Shown piece after piece: positions 22,682 to 34,849 of a stretch of DNA of 64,000 bases; position 1 is the first letter of the stretch, and the number at the start of each line of letters is the position of its first letter. Position numbers and translations under genes: made by a program. The notes beneath the pieces are model-generated. The model did no database searches. It was not told where the DNA came from and worked only from the letters and a program-made list of their open reading frames with translations. This DNA is from Rosellinia necatrix (Eukaryota; Ascomycota; Sordariomycetes; Xylariales; Xylariaceae): positions 6,076,001-6,140,000 of the forward strand of contig JAGYVD010000002.1 of NCBI GenBank assembly GCA_021209875.1, written 5' to 3'.

Positions 22682-25600
22682 CGTTCGTGCTAGCGTGGTG
22701 GTGTTGAGTTGGCGCTATGAATGTCCTATCCGGTGCGAGAGGAGTGCTTGAGGTTTTCACAGAGCGCTGTTCACGGTGGATTTTTATGGCTTCTTGTATA
22801 GACGTTGGTACTTGTTCCCATGTTTACGAGCTCAGTCAGCGTATCGCAAATCGCGGCTATCATTTCTTGGCAAACGGGAGCGACAGTTGTTATATGCAGG
22901 CGACCTTGTACTGCTTTGATGATTATTCCTCGCCTTTGTTTGATGGTGGGAGTTGGGCATAGGATCTGACAACACCCTCACGACATGTACACTTCAATGG
23001 CTTTCCTCGGAGTCGATCCACGTTTGTCGGGTATCACACATAGGCCGGTTGCCGTAGGATGTCCCCGTCCCGAACCCAAGGTCGGGTACATCCATTTCTT
23101 ACCGAGGCGGCTTAATGCACGAATCGGCTGCATTGCTGCATTTTCTTCCCGAATGTAACGCTACGTCCAAACGTCTGACGCGAACCCCCTCATTCCCGTT
23201 TGGTCGCCCCAAGCTGAGTGATGGGACATGGAATGCCGCATTAACGCGTGTATACCCACGTCGCCGGCGTTGTGGCAAATCTTTGCCAACTCAAGCAATC
23301 CAACAGTATAATGCCTCGCACCTAAAAAGCGGAATAAATCAACACTCTGTTAGTGCGGATCAATCATGGTGTGCAAGCAAGATACCCAGCATCATGGGGC
23401 ACACCAAGCCGAAGCATAAACTTGTTTTGCACCACGCAGTCTCCCCGTCCGAATCCCCGCAGTTCCTAGTCGCACTCTATGAAATAAAACTTGCCACGTC
23501 TCTCTGTCGAGCCCAAACAACTCAGGCCCCTATACTTGATTAGGCTTCGGCATCTCTTGCCAGGGAGGAGAATCAGATGTTTTGTTGAAGGTAGATGGCG
23601 TTGACCGGCACCACGTCGACACGACTCATAGCCATGAAAAGAAAAAAAAAAACGAGAAGTCATATCTAAGAACGCAACCGGTCAATGCCATGTCCCACAC
23701 AACACCGAGACAAAAAAAAAAGGTACGGTCTCGAGGATCAGTCCGGTTAGAATATAAAGCCATAGATGGACTGCTTGGGAGCTCATCTCTCCGTGCTGCC
23801 GCTTACCCATAAGTATCAAACGTGTCAGAGGACTGTGGTGCCATTCTGGCCATTCAGGGGGCCGTCCAAGTCTGCAAGGGAACCAAAAGAGTGAATCTCT
23901 GCAGCAGGGATCCGTACAGAACCAAAGCCCAGCAAGTAGAAAGCCGCAAGCAGTCTAAATGCGGGACCAGTATGGCCTGCTAAGGATATTATCTGCCAAT
24001 GGAGGAATGGGGATGCGGGTTTTGGGGTCGAGTCACAGTCCGGGCATGGCCTATTGTCGGGGTCTTGCGCGCGGGCAATAATCGCCATGGCGTCCTATAG
24101 GTGCCACCCATGCCTCTAAAATGCCTAGCGCGTGTGTTGGCATCTATTATGATGGAAGCATATTGTATCAGTGCAGAACGCAGCGTACTTGAGGCACCCA
24201 TGGTGAGCAGAAAGGGAGAGGCTGGTAGAGGTTGGGCCGTGCTGCAATATTTGCCGCATTTAGAAATCGTCAAGGAAAATGTACACCGATTTCTGTAGCC
24301 TCAGCAGTACGAAAAAGTGACAGGTTCCAATATGTCTGCAGTCTGCACGAGCAAACGAATCAAACGGAAGCTACGGTCGTGGATCAACAACACATGGTGA
24401 GTCGAATCCGACGGGTCGGATTCCATTGCAGCCCGACAAACGCATAGGAGAATCTTCGAGTTTCGACTGCCACGTTGTTCAATCTGAGCCCGTCGAGCAT
24501 GTGAAAGTCATGATCAAGTCTGGGCATACCATCGACGATGGTCAGGATCCAAGGTAGGTTTCCTCCTCCGTCTGTTTGCCGAGCTGCGCAATCCCGTGAT
24601 AAATGCGTCGACGGATACCTCGTCCTTGGCCCCATGGCAATTGCAATACCTCGTCTGCGGCACTGAACTGGCAGTGAGCAACGCTCCCACGACGTCAGCA
24701 GCGTCCATTGGGCTGAGTGTTAGCAGGGTGGCAGGCTTGGCTGCAGAGCCGCCTTATACCACGGTGGTGAAGAACTGGCGCTATCTCCATATTCACGGGA
24801 TCCATGTTCATAGACGCCTGTGATTGGCCGCCATCTGAGTGTGAAGTCAAATCAAGTAGGTTTGTAAGACGGCAGATGTCTCGTCCTGGCCCAAGTATGT
24901 CCTCGCGTCGGGTGGTTCGAGGGCGAAGGCGAAGAGAGGAAGAGGGTGGCCAGCGATTCACAATGTTAGCGCCGCCCTAGTCTAGTTATAATTAGCAACA
25001 TCAAGTTTCGCAATGGCTGGGTATTTACGTGCTCGTCAGTCACTTTTCCAGGAAGATTGTACCGCCGCGATAGGTGAGAAGAGGAGATGAGTTAGGCGTG
25101 GTGCCGATTCGGTAAAGCATTCCCGGATCGGTCGCATTGCTTCCTGCTTGACTGAACTTTCTTTTCTTACTTCAGATACCCTAGCTAAATTCGCTAGATG
25201 GGGGGAAGGGGGGGGAGGGCGCTCGAAGGTGCACCTTGGAAGAATGAATTAGGGGGTGATTGCCCCCGTTGAGCTGGATTCTAAGTGGGTCCGGGGTGTT
25301 TTGAAGTCAAAGCCACTATTCACCAAAAAATTTCCCTTTTCGGACATGGTGCTGTGGCTCACTGGCTATCGTAAGTCCTTATAAGATTGTTAGTGGCGCA
25401 TTGTGCTTCGAACCACAGACCACCTTTCACGTGGGACACCATAGCCCATGAACTAGGCACGGTCGAATAATAGATAATAGGGAGATCTTTGTTCGCACTC
25501 CACTCTAGCCTATCAAATGATAGCCATCTATCTTTCCACATCGCGCAAGTAAACACACAAGCCCAACCCCACCCCCACCAGTCCAAATTCGCTCTGTCCG

Positions 25601-26690
25601 GTATGGGGAATATTTCGTCTAGAAATTGATAATTATGGTAGATGATCCGGTTCCGGCCATACATAGTATTACATACCAGTATCATAGGAGGTCAAAAGTC
25701 CAAACTAAAGATAAATCGCGCTGTCCCTTACGGCATATATAGAACATCCTCTCAAAAAGAAGTAGTTATTTAGAATCCATCCCACGCCTGTATTAACGTA
25801 GGCGGTACGTTTCAAAGGTAGGTCAGATCCGATTTCAATACCAGCTGCCCCGCTCACGTCATGGAGAATTTCACCGTTAATACCAATGTTACAACATCCT
25901 CAATAATAATTATCTGTCGTATCTCTAACTACCAAAATACTTCATTATCCAACACATCTTCGTTAGCCCTCTTATAGCTGCGAATCAAACCCTCCCTGTC
26001 TCCCACAAGCTATACGGCGAAAGTCAATGGATATCGAAGGTATTGAGAAAATCAGTTGTTAATACCCTGGAAATTGTCTCTATTGTACTCGTTACCTCTC
26101 AAAATGTGTGTGTTAATAAACTTACAAGAGCCAACTAAAAAATGTATCTGGGTGACAACAGTACAACTAACTAATGAGGTTGGACAATAACCTATAGTGT
26201 GAACACCAGACCCCTTGTCATATTTCCCGACGTAATTATAGTTTGACTTGTATCTCAGCTAAATACTAAGCATCAGCGACAAGTTGTTGTTTTTTTCACC
26301 ACTAATTACCAATACAGTACCTTCCAATTTATATTGAAATAGATATGAGTTATTGTTAATACGGCAGTTACGCAGTTAACCGCTGGTGTGCTAATAATTA
26401 ATGTACTACTCGTCCTTACCTCAAAAGCTAGTCTCATGGCTTAGGATTCAGCCACCAACTTATCAACAGCATGGGGCAACATCTGTCACTAATGAAATTA
26501 TACGACTGTTGCCATCTCTAATTATCTTCACCACCTTAATTACTTCCTAATCCAGTATAGTTATATCTCTACCACGGCGGCCTTCATCATCATCCTATCC
26601 ACACAGCAATCAGCCACTTTGTCTATAACTGCTACGACTACAGCAGAAAACATTAGAACAAAGTAGGAATAGGGCTTCACCATAGCCAAC
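22682..26690. other. gene-free AT-rich tract
   Basis: Four kilobases without a supportable gene. From about 25700 to 26690 the sequence is distinctly AT-rich with many TA-rich strings, as expected of RIP-degraded DNA. Poly-A/G patches occur near 23640 and 23713, and a G-rich patch near 25200. Confidence 0.55.
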
Positions 26691-28362
26691 ATGGCGACCA
26701 AATCAGATAATAAGGGCATAGAATGTGATGCCGGCACAGTCATCAATCAAGGCGGTAGCCTCAAATCCGAACCAAACCACAATGATAGCAAGATTGAGAT
26801 CACCGGTCCATGGGATGACGTTCTTCAGTGCGTTGAGCCATTTGACGGCAACACCCAAGCCCGAATCGCTACAGTCTCTTCCAAGACTTCCTCCGCACAA
26901 CCCGACTCTGCGGGACCTGACGACAAGGAACATCTGTCCGGGCCCTTGGGCACATTATTGAAGCTTGTAGGCCCCCTTCAGGGAAACGCCGAAACCAAGC
27001 TTACCCTGTTCTACTCGAGTCTGTCTCAAATCTCGAGGAAAAGACGCCGAGCAGACGGTCAGGAGCCCGCAGAGGCGCGTAACAACACGCCGGGCCAGAA
27101 CCAGCAGGAAGAGACGCAATCCGGACAAAACGAGATTATTGATCCTAAGAAATGCGGCAGCTGCGGACGAAGTGATCACAAGGCGGCGGTTTGTGTCAAA
27201 TCGGGGAAAGGCGGTTGGATGGAAGCATGCTGCAAGTGTGACAGCCGGCAGCACACGTACGAGCACTGCCCGCGCCGTCAGTAATGCGAGGACTTCGCCT
27301 ACCTCATCCTCAACCGCGGGGATAGATGCCCGGTCAAAAGCTCGCTGCATCTGGGGCGGGTTGTGCTCTTCGAGCTCACCCGGCCCGGCGCGCATTTCAA
27401 CGACGACGACGTTGTCCCCCTGCCCTACTCCGCCGCGTTTTCCAGGCAGCGGGCAAGGAACGTCCGGGACGAAGCTAGCTCGTGGGTCTATACGTGCGCG
27501 TCTGGCGCGGATACCGACGACCGGCGGCCGTGCGGGGTCACCCGCCACATGAGGCCGCTTGGCTGCGCCGTGAGCATCCTAGGCGACCAGCACTGGACGA
27601 AGGAGGATGACGACGACGGCGCCGTGGCGGAAGGCGACCGGAGATGCGAGAACTGCGGCTGGGCGGGCCACTCGGTGTACGAGTGCTTCGGGCCGTGCGG
27701 CTTCTGCGGCGGGACGGGCCACCAGACGATGTTCTGCGCGGCGAAGGACGAGGCGTGCCTGTGCGAGAGATACCCGCGGCACAAGCTCCGCGATTGCCCG
27801 GCGGTCTGCTGGTTCTGCGAGGTCGAGGGCGTGGCGGCCACCGCGCACAAGATCTCGGAGTGCCGCCTCGGCTGCCACTACTGCGCCAAGCCGGGCCACA
27901 GGGTGGCGCGGTGCCGGGAGGCCAGAGCTGCGGCGGCGGCGGCGGCGGGGGGCGAGGGGCGGACGTGCCCGCGCTGCCCGCCGGGGCGCTACCACTTCCC
28001 GTTCGTGCACCGGGTGTGCCCCGTCGGCCGCTGCCCGTCGCGGCTCGACTGCGGCGCGCACTGCCTGGCCTGCGGGTTCCGGACCTCCTTCGCCCGGACC
28101 CTCGCGCCGCGGGCTCGGCCGGCACGTGTGCCAGTGGCGGCGGGACTTCGACGGCGGCGGCGGCGGCGGCGGCGGGCACGCGCGGGACGCCGGGCTCGTG
28201 TGCGTGAGGGACCCCCGCCACGCCACGCGGACGGCGGCCCAGCTGGCCGAATTCTGCGCTGAGACCTTCGAGGCCTTGCTAGCCGCGACCGCAACCGGGA
28301 ACAGGGCGACCTACCCCGTGGAGTGCGAAGAGTGCAGGGGGCAGGGCGGTGGCAAGGAATAA
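26691..28362 (+). pseudogene. zinc-knuckle (CCHC) protein gene with in-frame stop and frameshift
   Basis: One long reading frame carries several CX2CX4HX4C zinc knuckles: CGSCGRSDHKAAVC, CCKCDSRQHTYEHC, CENCGWAGHSVYEC, CGFCGGTGHQTMFC and CHYCAKPGHRVARC, plus degenerate ones (CWFC, CPRC). Such knuckles bind single-stranded RNA or DNA; the role is unknown. A TAA at 27282-27284 interrupts the frame, yet the same frame continues at once with CEDFAYLILNRGDRCPVKSS and stays open. The change fits CAA to TAA, a C-to-T transition. Between about 28085 and 28120 the reading must shift by one base to reach the plausible C-terminus (GRHVCQWRRDFDGG, then AETFEALLAA, stop 28362). A 49-bp GT-AG pair over the stop (27277-27325) does not keep frame. 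It is either a young pseudogene or two sequence errors. The 3' half is far GC-richer than the 5' half. Confidence 0.72.
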
Positions 28363-28997
28363 TTGTACGCGCTAGTATAAGTTGTTTCCGAGATGAATGT
28401 TTGCGTCGCGAATGGCATTAGCAAGAAATCTCGACTATGAGTGGATATGATGGCTCAATCAAGAAGCAACTCAGAGGGGAATAAGGAAATAAGGGGGAAA
28501 ACACTTGCGCAACGATTGCTATAACACGCTTTCTCCGGCGCACAGCCATGAGGGATACAACATTGCATGCCAACTTACACAAATACAGCAAAACGGATGG
28601 CAGAAAGATGCGGAATATGGCGGAGGGGAAATCGATGACGGGTAACGCCCCTGGGTTAATCATTCTGAGATAGCCTCTTTAACCATCGCGACTATCCCCT
28701 TGCTTTACACACTAGCTAGATACTTGGCAGTTACTTCAATAAACAACGATGATTTCCACTTCAAACACATAAACACACATGGGCATAAACATGATATGTC
28801 TTCACGATGGAATCTTCTGAGATATTAATCATAGTATTAAACATTTTATACACCGATCCGCCATGATGGCCTTTCCCATCCATCAATCCATCCTCCCCCT
28901 TTTCTTTCTTTCTTAATAGACATTATTAGACCAAACCCAGCGCAGATTATAGCGCCAGTTTTAATCAAGCGCAGCATGTAAAGTCCACACCCCTGCT
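28363..28997. other. convergent 3' intergenic
   Basis: Spacer between the 3' ends of the zinc-knuckle gene and the ABC transporter, AT-rich. No gene seen. Confidence 0.6.
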
Positions 28998-31900
28998 CTA
29001 TGCCACCCTGGCAGCGCCCTCGCGATACACGATCCTCTTGAGCTCGTCCCTCTCGCCGCTCTGCTCGCACATGGCGCGAAACACGCCTGTCTCGCCGCTT
29101 CCGCTTCCGCTTGTGTCGCCCTCGCCCGCCTCCCACAGCTCCCGCGGCGTCCCGTACTCCGCGACACGGCCGTCGCTGAGGACGAGGATGCGGTCGAAAT
29201 CGGCGATGGTGCTGAGCCGGTGCGCGATGACGACGAGCGTGCTGTCGCCGAACTCCTCGCGGATCGACCGCTGGATCAGCGTGTCCGTCGCCATGTCCAC
29301 GGCCGACGTCGCTTCATCGAGGACCATCACCTTGGGCCGCGACACGATCGCCCGCGCCAGGCACAGCAGCTGCCTCTGCCCCTGCGACAGGTTCAGCCCA
29401 CCCTCCGAGATGGTGCTGTTCAGGTTGCGGAAGATATTCGTGTTCTTTCGGCTACTGGCCACGCTCGGGGCCGCTGAGGAGGCGGCGACCGGGGTGCTGG
29501 GTGACGTGTCGTCATCGCCGTCGCTGGAGATGAGGTGCACGCGCGCCAGCGAGTCGAAGAGCTCGGCGTCGGTGTGATTGTCGAAGGGGTCCAGGTTCGA
29601 GCGCACCGTCCCGCTGAACAGCACGGGGTCCTGCGGGATGATGGCGAGCCGGCTACGCAGGTCGTGCAGCCTGATCTTGGAGATATCTACTCCGTCGATC
29701 AGGATGCTACCCGACCGCGCCTCAATGAATCTGAAGAGAGCGAGTGTTAATGAAGACTTCCCGGCGCCCGTGCGACCGATGACACCGACGCGCTCGTTGC
29801 GGTTGATAGAGAAGCTGAGGCCCTTTAGGACCGGCGGTAGATCGTCGGCGTAGCTGATGACGAGGTCGTTGACCTCGACGCGGCCCTCGGTGGGCCATGC
29901 TGCGGGGGGTTTTACTCCAGCGAGATCTTCTGTGGGCAGCTCTGTGTACTCGACGATACGCTCGGCGGCGTTCATTTCGAGCTCAGCGTTGGCATAGTGG
30001 CGCACCGACCACATGACGTAGCCCGAGAATTCGAGCGCGAAGGATAGCGCAAAGCCCGCGAGTGCCGAATCCATGTCCGGGCTAAGGAGAATGAATACGG
30101 TCACGAAGAAGGCGAAAAAGCTGCCGACGACTGACATGCGCCAGCCCATCCAGCGGTTGAACAGCCACAGGTGCCATGTTGCCACCGTCCAGTCATCTAG
30201 CCGCCGGTACATGCGCTCGATATATGTCTGCGACTTGCTGAACGAACGGATTGTTAGCACACCCGTCAGCGCCGAGCCGAATTGCTCAAACACAGGTGAC
30301 TTTGTTATCGATTCCATCCTCTTCACAGACCGGGCAGCCTGAAGATATTGGTTGGCGACCAGCACAGAGATGGCAAGCAGGACGAAAGCCAGGAAAATAA
30401 TAACGGGAGATACAAATAATCCAGCTGCCACAACTCCGAATAGATTCAAGAAGGCATTGGCCGCGAAGGCTACGGCGTATGCGAGATGAGTATCGACCGA
30501 ATGGAAATCGGAGGTGAACCGGTTGAGAATGCGTCCAACTGGGACAGTGTCGAGCCATCTTAGGGGTGCTCGGAGAATGATGAAATTGAGGCGAGCAAAC
30601 AATTCTCTAGACGCACGAACGGAGCCGGTGAAGGTGTAGTACCATCGCAAAGTAGATAGGATCGAGACGACAACGGAGAGAGCGATATAAACACCGAGGT
30701 AATAATTAATACCATGTTTGGGGTCAACGGACATTGGTTTGGCCATGACATTGATGGCGGTCTGTTGGAGAGTGTATTGATACGCGTATGCCCGGGCGTC
30801 TGTTGGTAATTGAGACTTTGTCTCCTCGTATGTGCCTGTCCAAATGCGAAGCCACCATGAACGTCCGACCATCAGCACCTGGACAACAAGGAACAATACG
30901 ATAGCCCCAATCCAGAATAGCCAAGAGCCACTGTATTTGAGATATGCCGAGTAGACCCGCACCTTGATCGCCCCCTCTTCCTGCTTTTCATCCTCAACAA
31001 ATTTGCGTGGTTGCCGGGCCTTGGGAAGAACCTCTTCGACTGCTTCGGAGCCGGTTTGAGATATCGCTTCGGAGTTAACAGCAGTCATCTCTTCTTCCTC
31101 CCGAGCAACTTCTTCAATTCGAACCTCCTGTTGCCCTTGCTCGTGGCTTTTGATCCGTTCGAGGGTGCCCGTTTCTTCTAGCTCCGATAAAAGTCCGGCG
31201 TTGAGGACCTGGCCATCCCCAAGCTCTACCAAGTATTTCGTTTTTGATTCGCATAAGCCTACGTGGTGAGTAACCAATATGCGCGTTCGGCCCACGCCAA
31301 GTTCACCATTGAGACATTTCTCAAAGATGTGTCGGCCGACGTGAGCATCAACCGCACTGAAGATATCATCAAGTACTAGTACTCCAGCACGAGAATAGAT
31401 AGCCCGAGCAAGTCTGTCGTCATGTTAGCATTTTAGGGTACGGCAACAATGCAATGTGGGTACTATGATCTGTATTATTGACCATGTATGCCACCATTCA
31501 TTGGTTGGCAATTATTTTAGATAGAACTTACGTGATTCGCCATTTCTGCCCACCGCTAAGGTTAATACCATTGGCACCGAGTTCGGTCTCATCTCCATCA
31601 GCAAACATCTCGATATCTTTCGTCAAAGCGCAGACTTCCGTTGTCTTCTTGTATCTGTAGTCATCATAGGGTAGGCCGAATAAAATGTTGTCCTTTACTG
31701 TAGCGTTTTCGATCCATGGGATTTGAGCAACGTATGCGATAGCGCCTGGAATAATCCAATTACCCTTATTTGCTTTATCGTCGTGGCGTTTGTGAAGCGG
31801 GGGCGCCCGCGGCTTGGCGATTGTTCCAGATAAAAGGTCGACCTCTCCAAGAATAGCGGCCAGCATGAGCGATTTCCCACTTCCTGTTTTACCAGATATA

Positions 31901-33918
31901 ATGGATAACTCCCCCTTGGGGAATGCGACATTGATATGTCGCAGGATAAAGCGGTCCGGGTCCTCTTCATTGTCGGCCGGATCAGCATCGGAAGGCCAAG
32001 CAATCGTAGCATTATCAAATGCAATCTCATCTGCTTCTTGCGTAATCTCAGAGATCTCGGCTCCCCGCAAGTAGGTGTCAATACGCTTGATCGACACCCA
32101 GGCATCGAGGAGGTCGGTCGTCAGCTCAGGGATAATTGACAGAGTGAGTTCAAGAGCTTTGAAAACACTAAGACTGACAAAGGCGACGGACGGGATAAGT
32201 GACCCATGCAGAGTGGCATATACTGCTAGAGAGACGGCTGCAAGGAGAATCGGGCTCGTGATCCAGCAGGCGAAGAGCATGACATCATATCTGAAGGCGT
32301 CCCAGATGCACTTCAGCTCCTTTTCCCGGATCACTCCAATTTTGTTTTCCCATTGGGGCTCTAGAGCCGAGAACTTAATTTGTCGGATTCCCTGAAGGGC
32401 CTCTGCCACAATACCCATCTTCTCATCGCGGACATGCATCAACTTATCCTGCGCATCCGAGTACTTCTTTGAGAAGTAGATATTGACAGGCGTCACCACA
32501 AGCATAGTGGCAAAGCCGGCAACCAGCGCTTTCCAGCCCAGTAGATCCAGGAGGAATACCAGGGAGACAATCAACTTGAAGACGGACGATGGGAAGAACC
32601 AATTAAAATTCACAAAGTCCGCAACACGCTTCGCATCAACACCAATCAAGTTGACGGTGGTCTGCTTGTTCTTATTCAGCTGCTCTGTCTCGTCATCTTG
32701 GCTCTCGTCGGCTTCGGGTTGTGCAGGCTGTTCTGTTGGTTCAGTTCCGGTCGGTTCGGTAGGGGTCTTTTTCTTGTTTGCTTCTTTCACATCCTTTCGC
32801 CTCATCGCTTTCTGGAAGATAAGAGCCGATAGTTGAGCGCGGATAGGTATGCATAATTGAGCCCAGGAAAGCCAAAAGACGAGCGTTTCGACCCACGACT
32901 GGGCAAGAATCGCTACCACCAACCAGACAGCCCACGCCCAGCCTTCGTAGCCGATGCGTTCATGGCCATAGCGCCGTTCCAGAAGATGTAACAGTTGCAG
33001 TACAACCCACTGTGGCGCAAAATTGAGTACAGCCGTGACCACACTCAGCGTCCACTGTAACGCAAAGGACCACTTATGCGCCAAGACCACCGAGATCCAT
33101 AGAGGATGGTCAAATCCGCGGCTTTCCCAATCAGCTGTGACGTCCTTCGATCTCGTGAGGTGGTTGGGTCTCGGAAGGTCGGATAGATCTAGATTTTTCT
33201 TCATTGCCATTTTGAGGACACCGGATGTCCAGCTCCAATTATATTTACTCCATGCCGAGGCAGTGTCCATCCGGTCGACAAGTTCGCCGTCGTAGAAAAC
33301 GTCAGGTCGCCGAGGGATCATCAAGCTCACGAAGCCCAGGCACACGACCGCCAATATCTCGGCGGTGCGAAGGGCAAACATGACGCCGTCATGTTTCCAG
33401 AGACGGGGAGCAACCTTGTTGTCCTGGACGGCCAAAATGCCGGTTAGCACGAGGCACGAGGCCATCGAGTATATACCCAAGTCGTACGCCTCGACCGAAC
33501 GCCGGCTGGCTACGATACAAATGGCCTGAAAAACCAAAAAAGCCTGCCAAACTATGTAAGCGCATCAGTGATAATTCCGTCATGGCAGTTTGCTTACCCA
33601 GCTCGGCACAGCTAACCAATTCTCTATAAACAACCCATCTATTTGACTTGTAGGACCGAAGGCCGAGAATACAGTGACGGCAATCGAGATACATAACCCG
33701 GCAATCGACAAGGCGAGTATCAGGGCCTTGGGAACCTTGGTGCTGAAGGCCTTGACGGCCTCTCCAGTGCTCTGGCCATCCTTGTCCTCGTAGCCGTCGG
33801 TCTTGGGGGTTCGATCACGAATCTGTTTGGTGAGCTGGACTACGGCCGGGAATGAGAGGGCGGCGACGATGGCTAGACCGACGCAGGAAAACGCAAACGA
33901 ACTCGTTTTGTCAGGCAT
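28998..33918 (-). CDS. ABCC (MRP-type) full ABC transporter
   Basis: A full-size ATP-driven membrane exporter of the multidrug-resistance-protein subfamily, about 1582 residues, likely in the vacuolar or plasma membrane; substrate unknown. Exons are 33918-33598, 33543-31532 and 31413-28998. Both introns (33544-33597 and 31414-31531) start GTAAG and keep frame. Five hydrophobic helices before the first core form a TMD0. NBD1 has Walker A GKTGSGKS, signature LSGGQKWRITLARA and Walker B VLVLDDIFSAVD. NBD2 has GRTGAGKS, NLSQGQRQLLCLARAI, KVMVLDEATSAVD and the switch IAHRLSTI. In NBD1 the Walker B is followed by Asp where NBD2 has the catalytic Glu, the usual ABCC asymmetry. I start at ATG 33918 because all five TMD0 helices follow it. 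The frame stays open upstream to 34062 without an ATG, so an upstream exon is possible. Confidence 0.92.
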
Positions 33919-34380
33919 GGCGCGCGAGATGCCTCCGGAGAGTGTGCAGGACAGGAGAAGTTGGACGGTAGGGTGCCGGACACGGCAGTAATTAAGGAGA
34001 AGAGAGACTCCGGTCCAGGGGGTGTTGCCCAGCGATGAGGTCCTAGGTATAGTATAAGCCACCCACCCTCAACCAGTCACTTGCGGCTGCGTCTCGTGGA
34101 TGGACCCGGATGATGGGCCCCCGTGAATGCTGGACAGACAGCGAATTGTCGATTTGTAATGGTGGGCCATCGAATTCGCCGGACCGCAGCAGGCAATGGG
34201 CGATGTGATGTAGACTCCGTCGTGAAGACAGCAACCACGCCACGACAACAGTCACACCCTCCGGCGCGCAGATACGGAATGACAGGCAATGAATGGCCAG
34301 GCAATTGCTCAGCAGGCGATCAGAACGGAAGGAAGGCGGCGTGAATCACAGACTAGCAGCAGAAGCAACAACCAACAACA

Positions 34381-34441
34381 CGGGCAGGCGTGGGCGTGGG
34401 CGAGGGCGCGGGCGCGGGCGCAGGCGCGGGCATAGGCGCGG
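34381..34441. repeat. GGGCGC/GGGCGT hexamer minisatellite
   Basis: About ten imperfect six-base units (GGGCGT, GGGCGA, GGGCGC, AGGCGC) in the upstream region of the ABC transporter. Strong G-strand bias. Confidence 0.85.
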
Positions 34442-34785
34442 AACATACCTACGTAGTCGTTAGCGGTCGAAATTTAATGGCACTAATGACGAACACTATC
34501 GACTAATCAGGTCGCCGATCGACTCATAACGCCGACCCGCAAGGGAGGAGAATTAAGATTATCGCTCCAGTCAATCAGAAGCCGCGTTGACGTCCTAGCT
34601 TGCCACAAACGGATTGCCAAGCACGCTAGGTCCCAATGTATCGGATCCCAGTTAGGAAATCTCAGCTCGAGGATTGGCGCTATGGGGAGAGAGTTATTGT
34701 TCAGCAATACAGTGCCGCTTGCGACTCACAAGCGATGACTCGAAAATTTTCATGACAAAGCCAAGAGGAGATTTGGTACCACCCC

Positions 34786-34849
34786 TTTTTTTTTTTTTTT
34801 TTTTTTTGTAAGAGATTTAAAGAAGAGAAAAGAAAAAAAAAAAAAAAAA
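34786..34849. repeat. opposed T and A homopolymer tracts
   Basis: A T tract of over 20 (34786-34807) and an A tract of about 17 (near 34833-34849) are separated by about 25 bp, so the pair could form a hairpin. Such tracts are also typical of retroposon ends. Confidence 0.8.

Noticed and set aside
22512..22751. Plus-strand open frames over the coiled-coil gene
   Set aside because: They are shadows of the minus-strand gene, which has a solved intron and strong heptad character.
27277..27325. A 49-bp intron removing the in-frame TAA
   Set aside because: The GT-AG pair exists but leaves the frame off by one and would delete protein-like sequence.
27538..28226. Long Arg/Pro/Ala-rich minus-strand frames
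   Set aside because: GC-rich antisense shadow of the zinc-knuckle gene.
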